36,336 nt of DNA, taken from positions 1 through 36,336 of the forward strand of contig JAILRG010000019.1 of the NCBI GenBank assembly GCA_024698325.1. The letters run 5' to 3'. This document shows, one piece after another, positions 22,874 through 30,921 of this stretch (the first letter of the stretch is position 1; each line of letters begins with the position of its first letter). The notes beneath the pieces are model-generated. The model ran no database searches. It was not told the origin of the DNA and was given only the letters and a program-made list of their open reading frames with translations. The position numbers and the translations under genes were made by a program. The DNA comes from Treponema sp. (lineage in GTDB: Bacteria; Spirochaetota; Spirochaetia; Treponematales; Treponemataceae).

Positions 22874-23708
22874 GAGGAACCCCTGACCAGTTAAGCTTAG
22901 AGCGAAGGGCATTGTAGAATTTTTTTTGCGTACAGCCCACCAAAAGCGCATTGTCCGGCGTGCGGCGGATTTTTATCATATCATCCACATGCAAATCAAC
23001 CGGAATCTGTCCATCAACAGTAATGATTACATCTGCAGTCCGGGACGGCAGAATCGTCACACACAGCTCGCCCTTAGCGCTTAAAACAATCGGACGGCTA
23101 GAAAGAGAAAATGCATTTATAAGCGTCAGCACCAGTGCATCCAGGTTCGGGTCGATGATGGGACCGCCGGCGCTTGCAGAATAGGCAGTCGAACCTGTTG
23201 CCGTAGCAATGATGATTCCGTCTGCCTTAAACTGCCCCAGCGACACATCATCATAGGACACCTCAAAGCTGATGGTGCGGGCCGCAGTTTTTGCGCTGAT
23301 AACAATGTCATTCAGTCCTGTCGCACTGAAGCGTTTGGTACTTCCCCGCACGAGCTCCGCCTGTACCATCGTCCGTTCAGAGATGACTGCCTTTCCGGAA
23401 AGAAAACGGTCAAGCTCGGTTTTCCAGTCGGGCTTCTGCACGCTCGCAATAAAGCCAAACTGCCCGAAATTAACCGGGAAAACCGGTATATGAAGCGGCG
23501 CACAGCCCCGGCTGGCAAACAGCACGGTTCCATCTCCACCAAGCGTAATTACAAAATCATAGCCCGGAAACGGGTACTGCTCGCTAAAACCATTGTACAG
23601 AAAAATATCCGCAAAAATTCCCAGCGACTCAAGATACTGCTTGATTTCAGCACCCATGTTCTTTGATTCATCTTTGTAGGTATTAACGATGATGAGGCAC
23701 TTTTTCAT
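22866..23708 (-). CDS. nadK: NAD kinase
   Basis: Phosphorylates NAD to NADP. The 280-aa protein has TLGGDGTVLFASRG (55-68) with the GGDG motif (57-60), NFGQFGFIA (80-88) in place of the usual N.G.LGFL, GLNDIVISAK (131-140) and ADGIIIATATGSTAYSASAGGP (162-183). All family motifs are present. TAAGGA just before the ATG overlaps the stop of the DegT-like gene, nine bases away, and its own end overlaps recN by eight bases. NAD kinase next to recN is a common bacterial pairing. Confidence 0.95.
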   Translation of the reverse strand: MKKCLIIVNTYKDESKNMGAEIKQYLESLGIFADIFLYNGFSEQYPFPGYDFVITLGGDGTVLFASRGCAPLHIPVFPVNFGQFGFIASVQKPDWKTELDRFLSGKAVISERTMVQAELVRGSTKRFSATGLNDIVISAKTAARTISFEVSYDDVSLGQFKADGIIIATATGSTAYSASAGGPIIDPNLDALVLTLINAFSLSSRPIVLSAKGELCVTILPSRTADVIITVDGQIPVDLHVDDMIKIRRTPDNALLVGCTQKKFYNALRSKLNWSGVPHA

Positions 23709-23717
23709 GCAGATTCC

Positions 23718-24743
23718 TTACGGCAGCGTACCGAGTACTTTTGCAATTTTTGTCGCTGCATCGTTAGTCAATCGGGGATACAGCGGGAACAGGACAGTGC
23801 GCAAAAACAGCGATTTTGCCTTAATGCAGGAAGCCGAAAGCTCTTCTTCTTTAAGCGCGATGACAGAGTCAGCATAGGCAGGCTGAATCTCAATCTCCTT
23901 ACGGTTGGCATACTGCTTTGCATCCTTAAAGCTGCCACCAAGCACGACCGGAAAAGACCAGACAGTACTTCCGCTGTTAGGCTCGCGGACAAAAGTCTTA
24001 TTCTTCCCGCTCAAAAGCGCGTGCTGGAAGACCGCAAACAGCTTTTTTCGCATTTCCTCGTTACGGGCAAACTCTTTAATCTGCACAAATGCAAGTGCAC
24101 TGTTGATATCCGGCAGTATGTCGGTACGCGGAGCCTCGTCCGTGTATTTCTTCAATACAATCCATTCACGGCGGCCAGGAGCCATAAGGACGGCGCCACC
24201 TCCAGCCGTAATCGTATCGAACTCTTCCAACCCCATGATTGAATAGACGCCGGAACTGCCGGCTTTTTTCTCGTTAAAGACAGCGCCAACAGAATGAGAA
24301 ATGTCTTCAATGACGGGAACGCCGAGCGCAAGGATTGCTTCAAAATCAGGCAAGATGCCCATCGTCTCGTGCAAAAGAAGCAGCCTGCCTCCTTCCTGAA
24401 TGCCTTTTGAAACCGTTTCTGCCGTTACAAGCCCGGTTTCCTCGGAAACATCAAGGACAACAGGCTTAAAGCCCAGATTTTCCACGGTCTGATACTGCCA
24501 TGCCGGAGCCAGCGCAGATATCATGATGCCACTTTCGCTCTCCAGGGAAAGCGCCTTCAGTGCATAGGAAAGCGCCAGCGTCGGACTGCGGAATGCAACC
24601 GCACCATCACAGCCAGTAAACTCTTTTACAGCCTGAATGAAACGTGTATTTAATTCGCCGGGACCTGTCTTTTCATCAACCATGCAGGTCAAAACGGCAT
24701 CCATTTCCTTTCTGCGGATAGTAGAACTGAATGTCTGAATCAT
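23718..24743 (-). CDS. DegT/DnrJ/EryC1-fold protein lacking the PLP lysine
   Basis: A 341-aa protein of the sugar-aminotransferase fold. Family marks are FRSPTLALSYALKAL (51-65), HETMGILPDFEAI (125-137), and PVIEDISHSVGAV (143-155) with D147, which would touch the pyridine nitrogen. In the family the Schiff-base lysine stands in FSF...K.ITTGEGG. The matching stretch here is YSIMGLEEFDTITAGGGAV (167-185), with F175 or a neighbouring acid where lysine belongs, and no lysine nearby. RfbH/ColD dehydratases carry histidine there; this protein has neither. I infer a protein that no longer transaminates, perhaps a binding or regulatory one. It lies between cheW and nadK, away from any sugar gene. 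Confidence 0.75.
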   Translation of the reverse strand: MIQTFSSTIRRKEMDAVLTCMVDEKTGPGELNTRFIQAVKEFTGCDGAVAFRSPTLALSYALKALSLESESGIMISALAPAWQYQTVENLGFKPVVLDVSEETGLVTAETVSKGIQEGGRLLLLHETMGILPDFEAILALGVPVIEDISHSVGAVFNEKKAGSSGVYSIMGLEEFDTITAGGGAVLMAPGRREWIVLKKYTDEAPRTDILPDINSALAFVQIKEFARNEEMRKKLFAVFQHALLSGKNKTFVREPNSGSTVWSFPVVLGGSFKDAKQYANRKEIEIQPAYADSVIALKEEELSASCIKAKSLFLRTVLFPLYPRLTNDAATKIAKVLGTLP

Positions 24744-24771
24744 TTTTTTACCTGTTCGTTTTAATGTAACA

Positions 24772-24802
24772 GCAGCTTTCCATGCACTGCACAGAAAGCT
24801 GC
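24772..24802. repeat. 9-bp hairpin between cheW and the DegT-like gene
   Basis: GCAGCTTTC (24772-24780), 13-base loop, GAAAGCTGC (24794-24802), perfect arms. There is no T-run on either side, so it is not a standard terminator. As both genes run on the minus strand, it may trim or stabilise their mRNA: it lies downstream of the DegT-nadK-recN unit's start and upstream of it relative to cheW's stop, in the gap after the cheW stop codon. Confidence 0.5.
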
Positions 24803-24822
24803 CTTAAGAAACGCAAACAGTC

Positions 24823-25311
24823 TTATGCGGTTTCTTCATCTTCGCCCAAAATGCGCTGCAGTTCATTTGCATTGAACAGACGGCGGATGTCGAGCATGAT
24901 AAGGTAATTGCCATCCTGTCGGATAACGCCATGGATGTATTCTGTACCGATACCGCTAATCATCTGCGGCGGCGGCTGAATTTCGTCAGTATTGATAGTC
25001 ACAACGCGTGCGACACGGTCAATAATAATGCCGATTTCATTACCGTCGATATTCAGGATGACAAATCCTCCGTCATCTTCTGTCATATCATCAGTAATTT
25101 CCATCTTTTTAAGCTGGAATCGCTTGTGCAAATTGATAACCGGGATAATCTCACTGCGAAGCGTAAAAATACCTTCAACATAGTACGGTGCATTAGGGAT
25201 TGGACGGACAGGAACAATTTTAACGATTTCCTTAACGTCCATAATGTCTACACCGTATATTTCTCCACCGAGCTGAAATGTAACCAGTTGAATCTGTGTA
25301 TTTTCTGCCAT
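24823..25311 (-). CDS. cheW: Chemotaxis coupling protein CheW
   Basis: CheW bridges methyl-accepting chemoreceptors and the kinase CheA. The 162-aa protein is a single CheW domain: QLVTFQLGGEIYGVDIMDVK (8-27), RPIPNAPYYVEGIFTLRSEI (36-55), IPVINLHKRF, EIGIIIDRVARVV and the C-terminal IRQDGNYLIMLDIRRLF. A short acidic tail (GEDEETA) follows. No other chemotaxis gene is in the window, so it is probably one of several cheW copies. GGAGGG lies before the ATG and a promoter with TTGACG and TATAGG further up. Confidence 0.95.
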   Translation of the reverse strand: MAENTQIQLVTFQLGGEIYGVDIMDVKEIVKIVPVRPIPNAPYYVEGIFTLRSEIIPVINLHKRFQLKKMEITDDMTEDDGGFVILNIDGNEIGIIIDRVARVVTINTDEIQPPPQMISGIGTEYIHGVIRQDGNYLIMLDIRRLFNANELQRILGEDEETA

Positions 25312-25332
25312 GTAAACCCTCCGTACAAGCTA

Positions 25333-25360
25333 CCTATAAAGAATACAGCCAAACCGTCAA
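25333..25360 (-). promoter_or_regulatory. cheW promoter
   Basis: Minus strand: -35 TTGACG (25360-25355), 16-bp spacer, -10 TATAGG (25338-25333). An AT-rich stretch with a T-run lies just upstream. The -10 is imperfect. Confidence 0.45.
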
Positions 25361-25420
25361 AAAAACAACTGCATTCTACAATTATTTTTAAGACAGCAGA
25401 CCGCTGACAGCCGCCTGCCA

Positions 25421-25455
25421 CCGGCTTACTGCCGGCAAAACCGTGTCTGCCAGAC
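25421..25455. repeat. Small GC-rich hairpins between gltD-like gene and cheW
   Basis: CCGGC-TTACT-GCCGG (25421-25435) and GTCTGCCAGAC (25445-25455) lie in the 160-base gap. On the minus strand the second is followed by CACGG and four T, so it may be a weak terminator of the gltD-like gene. The rest of the gap holds the cheW promoter. Confidence 0.35.
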
Positions 25456-25471
25456 GGCAGCAGGCTGTTCT

Positions 25472-26764
25472 TTACTCGGTAACAGAATTATGTGTTGCCT
25501 GATAATACGCATCGATGCCGCCGGCAGCTTTTTTACCTTCGCGCATCGCCATTACCACGGTTTTTGGATGATGCACGACATCTCCCGCCGCAAACAGCCC
25601 CTCAACGCCCGTGGCGCCGTAATACGGCTCTGTCTGCGTCTGAATATAGCCGCCGTCATCAAAAGACAGGCCTGCAATCCCGGAAAGTTCCTCTGCAGGA
25701 CCGGAACCGATGGCAGCAATAATCTTTGTCACCGGAATAACATATTCGCCATCCGGGGTCTTTGACCTGAAGCCACAGACTGTATCTCCACGAAGCTCGT
25801 AGGCGACAGGAACATGCTCCCACTTAAACTCTACGCCGTCAGAGACAGCGCCGTCATATTCTGCGCGGGACGCTTTCATAAACTCGATTGTACGGCGGTA
25901 GCAGACCATGACGTGCTTTGCCCCCATGCGCACTGCGCTCCGGCAGGCATCCATGGCGACATTGCCAGCACCGATGACAACGACAGTATCGCCCTCTGCA
26001 ATGGGAACTGCACGCCGCTCAAGCTTGCCCTCTTCATATTCACGCACCTTGTGCAGGAAATCAAGCGCATCTACAGAACCGGAAGCACCTTCTCCAGGTA
26101 CGCCGATTTTTTTAGGAACGCCAGCTCCGATTCCCATAAACACCGCATCAAAGCCTTCAGACTTTAAGCTTTCGAGCGTGATGTCTTTTCCGAATGTCAC
26201 GTCAGTCTTAAACGTTACGCCAAGCGTCTGAAGCCGGGCAAGTTCCCTGCGGACAATAACCTTCGGAAGCCGGAATTCGGGGATGCCATACAAAAGCACG
26301 CCGCCAAGATCTGAGTCACGCTCAAACACGACGACTTCATAGCCTTTTTTTACCAAATCGCCGGCGCAGGCAATGCCGGCAGGACCGGAACCGATAACAG
26401 CGACCTTTCCCTGTGTTTTCAGCACCTTCTTAATTTTCGTCAGTTGAAAGTCAGCCTCAAAATCTGCTACAAACCGTTCGATGCGGCCAATCTGAATCGG
26501 CTTTTTCATCCGGTTCATGACACAATGTCCTTCACACTGATTTTCGTGGGGACAGACCCGACCGCAAACTGCCGGCAGATTACTCCGCAATGATATAATC
26601 GAATAGGCTTCTCCGATATTTCCCTGCGAAAGAGCGTTGTTGAAAGCGGGAATATCATTCTCGATTGGACATCCTGTACGACATTGCGGAACTTTGCATT
26701 TCAAGCAACGCTTTGCTTCTGAAATGGCTTCTGCAAGTGTATAACTGGGTATTTCTTCTTCCAT
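25472..26764 (-). CDS. GltD-like NAD(P)H oxidoreductase with two [4Fe-4S] sites
   Basis: A 430-aa flavoprotein of the glutamate synthase small-subunit / NfnL / dihydropyrimidine dehydrogenase N-terminal type. The N-terminus has cysteines for two [4Fe-4S] clusters: C20, C23, C28, C32 and C67, C71, C77, C81. FAD binds at GSGPAG (125-130), NAD(P) at GAGNVA (265-270), and LFAAGDVVHHPKTVVMAMREGKKAA closes the FAD site. It lacks the large GltB subunit beside it, and no NfnS/PyrK-like gene is adjacent, so the partner and reaction are open. I start at the ATG at 26764, eight bases after GAGGT; the ATG at 26779 overlaps that site. It has its own promoter. Confidence 0.85.
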   Translation of the reverse strand: MEEEIPSYTLAEAISEAKRCLKCKVPQCRTGCPIENDIPAFNNALSQGNIGEAYSIISLRSNLPAVCGRVCPHENQCEGHCVMNRMKKPIQIGRIERFVADFEADFQLTKIKKVLKTQGKVAVIGSGPAGIACAGDLVKKGYEVVVFERDSDLGGVLLYGIPEFRLPKVIVRRELARLQTLGVTFKTDVTFGKDITLESLKSEGFDAVFMGIGAGVPKKIGVPGEGASGSVDALDFLHKVREYEEGKLERRAVPIAEGDTVVVIGAGNVAMDACRSAVRMGAKHVMVCYRRTIEFMKASRAEYDGAVSDGVEFKWEHVPVAYELRGDTVCGFRSKTPDGEYVIPVTKIIAAIGSGPAEELSGIAGLSFDDGGYIQTQTEPYYGATGVEGLFAAGDVVHHPKTVVMAMREGKKAAGGIDAYYQATHNSVTE

Positions 26765-26796
26765 GCGTTGAGACCTCATGTATATAAAGTTGCATC

Positions 26797-26825
26797 AGTA
26801 TAGCGGACAGGCCGATAAATTGCAA
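26797..26825 (-). promoter_or_regulatory. gltD-like gene promoter
   Basis: Minus strand: -35 TTGCAA (26825-26820), 17-bp spacer, -10 TATACT (26802-26797). Predicted start is near 26790, so the in-frame ATG at 26779 would have a leader of only about 11 bases. Confidence 0.6.
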
Positions 26826-26849
26826 ATAATACACATCTCAAAATCCGGC

Positions 26850-27650
26850 CTAATCCACGATAAACAAAGTGACCGCGTACACCCGCCTGACTCCGGCGCT
26901 TTTGAGCACTTTCGCGCAATGCTCAACCGTCGCGCCTGTCGTAAGGACGTCGTCGAGCAGGATGACTTCTTCGGGAACAGCTTTTTGGCGCAGCCGCCGG
27001 GGCGGCGCAAACACATACGAAGAGCCTTTTCCGAGGATGCGCTCCGCACGGGCAAGTTTTTTCTGCTGCACGGAAGAAAGACGCGCAAGAAGCGGAAGCA
27101 CAGGGATGCCGTATTCAATTTCAAGGAGGCGGCTCAGCTCGGCTATCTGATCCCAGCCCGTCCTGCGGATTTTTCCGGGGCGCGGCGGCACCGGGACAAC
27201 AGGGAGTGTCCGGCCAAAACATGCATAAAGGCTAGAGACAGCTGCATGCACTGCCGCTGCAAACAAGGGCGACAAAGCCCTGTTTCCCTCAATTTTCCAG
27301 TTAAAAAGGAGCGTCTTATTCCACAGGCGGTAGGCGTGAAGCGGAAAAACTCCGTCAGTATGAAAAAGCACTCGTTTTGTGCGGCACGAAAGGCAGACAG
27401 CACTTTCACTTAAAAGCGGCTTACCACAGATGCGGCACCGGGCGGCCACCTGTGGCTCTAAAGGACGTTCTGCCGGAGTGAAAAAAGGCCTCCAGGACAG
27501 AAACTGTTTGCGGCAGCGCTCGCACAGTCCCGGAAGCAGGGTAACCGCTCCACAACAGAGACAGGGCTCGCCGCCAGAGAGAAATACGGCTGCCGTGCGG
27601 AGTGCGCGCCGTGCGTATTCAACTGCTAAAAAAAACTGCGTAAAAACCAT
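26850..27650 (-). CDS. comF: ComF-family protein (phosphoribosyltransferase fold)
   Basis: A 266-aa ComF/GntX-type protein. The N-terminal zinc-ribbon region has two cysteine groups: C30, C32, C33, C43, C46 and C72, C75, C86, C89. The C-terminal phosphoribosyltransferase domain has VPVPPRPGKIRRTGWDQIAEL and the PRPP loop VILLDDVLTTGATVE. In naturally competent bacteria ComF helps bring in single-stranded DNA, but homologues are also common in species without known competence. The start is the ATG at 27650; a GTG directly before it is in frame, and AGGTG is a poor ribosome site. It lies 51 bp after mutS and may be its last co-transcribed gene. Confidence 0.9.
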   Translation of the reverse strand: MVFTQFFLAVEYARRALRTAAVFLSGGEPCLCCGAVTLLPGLCERCRKQFLSWRPFFTPAERPLEPQVAARCRICGKPLLSESAVCLSCRTKRVLFHTDGVFPLHAYRLWNKTLLFNWKIEGNRALSPLFAAAVHAAVSSLYACFGRTLPVVPVPPRPGKIRRTGWDQIAELSRLLEIEYGIPVLPLLARLSSVQQKKLARAERILGKGSSYVFAPPRRLRQKAVPEEVILLDDVLTTGATVEHCAKVLKSAGVRRVYAVTLFIVD

Positions 27651-27701
27651 CACCTGTACTATTGTCGAATAGATGACAGTTTTTACACTTTTTATGCAGT
27701 T

Positions 27702-30374
27702 TTATCTTCCGGAAAGCGCTTTTTTCCAGCGGGCTACCAGCTGCAGGGCCTGCATCGGCGTCATGTCATCTGGAGAGCACGAGAGAATTTCATCAAGGAC
27801 AAGCTCTTCGTCACTGAATAAGCCGGGAGCAGAAGCTGACGGCCGGGCTTGCGTCTCCTGAGATACGGTCACTGTCTCCGGCATCATGTCGCCAGAGCCA
27901 AGGACTGGTTTATCCGAGGCAATGCGCTGGAGCCGGTCAAGAATCTCGCCCGCGCGTCTGATGACGGTATCCGGGACGCCTGCAAGCCGGGCAACGTGAA
28001 TGCCGTAGGAGTTTTCGCTCGCGCCCTGCTTTATCTTACGGAGGAAAACGACGGAGCCTGCGTTTTCGGAAACAGCCATGCACTGAAGGACGAGCGCCGG
28101 ATGCTCCATGCGGGTAAGCTCATGGTAATGAGTTGCAAACAGCGTCTTACACATGACGGTATTCAGCAGATACTCGCTGACAGCCCAGGCAATGCTCAAG
28201 CCGTCTTCTGTCGACGTACCGCGGCCAACTTCATCCATGATGACAAGGGAGTGAGTCGTAGCCGAACGCAGAATATTGGCAGTCTCCGTCATCTCGACAA
28301 GGAAGGTTGATTCCCCTTTTGCAAGATTGTCGCTCGCCCCTACCCGGCAGAAAATCCGGTCGACGACACCAATATGCGCACTGTCAGCGGGTACGCAGGA
28401 CCCGATTTGAGCAAGCAGCGTAATCAGCGCAGTCTGCCTGAGGTAGGTGCTTTTTCCTGCCATGTTCGGCCCGGTAATCAATGAAAAGCGGGGACCGCTC
28501 TCCGTGCCGGAAGCTGAAAGCTCCACATCATTCGGAACAAACTCGCCGTCAGGAAGATGCATTTCGACGACAGGATGGCGCCCGGCCGTCACTTTAAACA
28601 CGCCGCTGTTGTCAACAAGCGGCCGCACCCAGTGGTGCAGGATGGCGGCATAGGCAAGCGCCGAGGAAACGTCAGCATAGGCGATTTCCCGTGATGTCTG
28701 AAGCAGATACGGCACACTGTCAGCTATCTTCCGGCGGACTTCAAGGAACAAATCCCGCTCCAGCTCTACAATGCGGGAGCCGGCTTCGTTTAGCTCGCGT
28801 TCCAGTTCCTGAAGCCGGGCTGTGGTATACCGCTCGGCATTCAGCAGGCTTCTCCTCATGATAAAGTGCTCGGGGACCTGCGAAAGCTTTCCCTTTGTCA
28901 CTTCAATGTAGTAGCCGGAATTGCCGTTGTATTTTACCCGCAGGTTTGCAATTCCTGTCTTTTGCTTTTCTTCTTCAGTATATTCCTCAAGGATTTTCGT
29001 GAAGTTTTCCTGCACGTCACGCCAGTGGTCAAGCTCCGAAGACCAGCCCGGACGGATAATGCGGCCTTCTGTCAGCGAAGTTGCCGGATCATCAAGGATT
29101 GCTGACGAAATGAGGCTGATAACAGCGCGGGCTTCGTCTAGCGACAGCTGGGAAAAATCATACGTATCAAGCGAATCGCGTGCAGAAATCCACATTTCAA
29201 GGCTCGCCCGCAGCGCCTGCAGGTCCTTTGCGTGCGCCCGCTCCATTGCAACCCGGCCGGCAAGCCGTTCTATATCAAGCACTGAGGAAAGCTTTTCGTG
29301 AACATCATCGAGAAGGCGGCGGTTCTGCATAAAAAGCGCAATGTGATTCTGCCGTTTTTCGATTTTTTCGCTGTCAGTCAGCGGATACAGAAGCCAGAGG
29401 CGGAGCATGCGCTTTCCCATAGCCGTCTGGGTATGAGAAACACAGTCATACAGCGTGTACTGACTCGTTCCATCCCGCAGGTTTTCCAAGATTTCAAGAT
29501 TGCGGCGGGAAGAGTCATCCATGACCACATAATCACAGTCGCGGTACACTTTTATGCTGCTGACATGCGGGGCAGTCGTAACCGCCGTTTTTTTCAGATA
29601 ATCAAGCAGAAATCCCGCGGGGCATACTTCCGGCGACAGCTCCGTAAGCGAAAAGGAACGGAGGTTTACGGTCTTGAACTGCTCCACAAGCCGCTTGTAA
29701 GAAAGCGCTATATCAAAGTTCCAGTCAGGATAATACGAAACCGACATTGCCGGCAGCTGGGATAAGGCCCCCTGCACCGTGCTGTCAGAGCGCAGCGCTT
29801 CCGGAAGCAAAAGTTCGCGGGGATGGGCGCGGCCAAGTTCTTTGGGGAATTGAGTGCTCATCTCGGAGAGCGACCACGAGGTAGCAAAAAAGTCTGAGGT
29901 CGTCACATCGATGTAGGCAAATCCGGCCATACCGCCTTTTACGAACAGAGATGCAAGGAAATTGTTCGTGCCGCCTTCAAGGTATTCACTTTCAATGGCG
30001 GTTCCCGGCGTGATGACTTCAACAACCTTGCGCTCGGTAAGCCCCTTGCCTTTTGCAATCTCGCCGACCTGCTCGCAGACGGCAATTTTTTTTCCAAGCC
30101 GCAAAAGCCGCGCAATGTAGATTTTTGCCGCGTGATAGGGAATGCCGCACATGGAATCGTTCTGGCGGTGGGTCAGCGTCAGGTTCAGAAGCCGGGAAAC
30201 TTCCACAGCCTCGTCGCCGAACATTTCGTAAAAGTCTCCGAGACGGAAAAACAGAATCTCGTCCTGATGCTGCGCTTTTATCGAAAGATACTGCTGCATC
30301 AAGGGCGAGACTTCGGAAGCTGGCGATGATTTTCGCGAGACGCCAGCGACTATTGTATCATGAGAGCGAACCAT
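27702..30374 (-). CDS. mutS: DNA mismatch repair protein MutS
   Basis: MutS finds mismatches and starts repair. The protein has 890 aa: mismatch-reading motif GDFYEMF with F48 and E50, connector and lever domains, clamp (about 470-560), Walker A GPNMAGKST (635-643), Walker B with DEVGRGTS (714-721) and THYHE (748-752), then helix-turn-helix (VARLAGVPDTVIRRAGEIL) and a long C-terminal tail. The ATG at 30374 shares one base with the skp stop (TAATG), so it is coupled to it. Family homology begins near residue 26 (MQQYLSIKAQ), so the first 25 residues are unsupported; the internal ATG at 30299 is an alternative start. skp-mutS is also the order in Treponema pallidum (TP0327-TP0328). Confidence 0.95.
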   Translation of the reverse strand: MVRSHDTIVAGVSRKSSPASEVSPLMQQYLSIKAQHQDEILFFRLGDFYEMFGDEAVEVSRLLNLTLTHRQNDSMCGIPYHAAKIYIARLLRLGKKIAVCEQVGEIAKGKGLTERKVVEVITPGTAIESEYLEGGTNNFLASLFVKGGMAGFAYIDVTTSDFFATSWSLSEMSTQFPKELGRAHPRELLLPEALRSDSTVQGALSQLPAMSVSYYPDWNFDIALSYKRLVEQFKTVNLRSFSLTELSPEVCPAGFLLDYLKKTAVTTAPHVSSIKVYRDCDYVVMDDSSRRNLEILENLRDGTSQYTLYDCVSHTQTAMGKRMLRLWLLYPLTDSEKIEKRQNHIALFMQNRRLLDDVHEKLSSVLDIERLAGRVAMERAHAKDLQALRASLEMWISARDSLDTYDFSQLSLDEARAVISLISSAILDDPATSLTEGRIIRPGWSSELDHWRDVQENFTKILEEYTEEEKQKTGIANLRVKYNGNSGYYIEVTKGKLSQVPEHFIMRRSLLNAERYTTARLQELERELNEAGSRIVELERDLFLEVRRKIADSVPYLLQTSREIAYADVSSALAYAAILHHWVRPLVDNSGVFKVTAGRHPVVEMHLPDGEFVPNDVELSASGTESGPRFSLITGPNMAGKSTYLRQTALITLLAQIGSCVPADSAHIGVVDRIFCRVGASDNLAKGESTFLVEMTETANILRSATTHSLVIMDEVGRGTSTEDGLSIAWAVSEYLLNTVMCKTLFATHYHELTRMEHPALVLQCMAVSENAGSVVFLRKIKQGASENSYGIHVARLAGVPDTVIRRAGEILDRLQRIASDKPVLGSGDMMPETVTVSQETQARPSASAPGLFSDEELVLDEILSCSPDDMTPMQALQLVARWKKALSGR

Positions 30375-30892
30375 TATAAGCCTAACGCATTGATTACTTT
30401 GTCAGTAATGTCCACGGAAGAACTGTACCAGAGGACGGCATTTGCCTGCTGCAGGCTCATAATCATGCTTAAGCCTTCGCTTTCGGCGACTCGTTCGAGC
30501 GTGCTGTACAGTTTCTTGTAGAACGCATCTGAATTCTGCAGGGACTTTTTGAGTGACTCAAGCTCGATATTCTTCGCGTTCGTATATTCGGTTAAAGAAT
30601 CCGTCTTTTTGGTAATTTCAGACTCCAGGCGGAAAGCTGCGCTTTCGTTTCCACTGCTTTCGTAGTCAACTTTCTGCTGCTGAAGCTTCTGAATTTCCTC
30701 AGTGCGTCTGTTAATCTCATTCTGGAACGCAGCTTTTTTGGTCTCGTAATTACGAACCGGCGCAGAGTTCCGGAAATATGCCTGATACACCCGGGACGTA
30801 TCCACAACGCCAAAACGGGTTATCTGCTGGGCCGCAGCGGAAAATGCGACCAGAAAAAAACATACGGCCGTAAAAAACAGTTTCTTATACAT
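30374..30892 (-). CDS. skp: Periplasmic chaperone Skp/OmpH
   Basis: OmpH/Skp-family chaperone that carries unfolded outer-membrane proteins to the Bam complex. The 172-aa protein has a signal peptide MYKKLFFTAVCFFLVAFSAAA, then the typical start RFGVVDTSRVYQAY, a long coiled-coil middle (KAAFQNEINRRTEEIQKLQQ and on) and the conserved end VINALGL. I start at the ATG at 30892, eight bases after AAGGAAGG; a longer frame lacks a signal peptide at its start and overlaps bamA. It lies 29 bp after bamA, whose product it serves, and its stop overlaps the mutS start. Confidence 0.9.
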   Translation of the reverse strand: MYKKLFFTAVCFFLVAFSAAAQQITRFGVVDTSRVYQAYFRNSAPVRNYETKKAAFQNEINRRTEEIQKLQQQKVDYESSGNESAAFRLESEITKKTDSLTEYTNAKNIELESLKKSLQNSDAFYKKLYSTLERVAESEGLSMIMSLQQANAVLWYSSSVDITDKVINALGL

Positions 30893-30921
30893 ACACACAA
30901 CCTTCCTTTTTCTTCGCTCTC

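Noticed and set aside
22874..22951. Longer recN frame starting at 22951
   Set aside because: The first 26 residues are nadK sequence in another frame; the RecN family N-terminus starts at 22873 with a ribosome site.
27654..27701. Promoter for comF with GACAAT as -10
   Set aside because: No acceptable -35 at 16-18 bp and a poor -10; comF is as likely read from the mutS transcript.
30373..30378. Perfect TATAAT at the skp-mutS junction as a mutS promoter
   Set aside because: It is made by the skp stop and mutS start (TTATAATG) and has no -35 at a proper distance.
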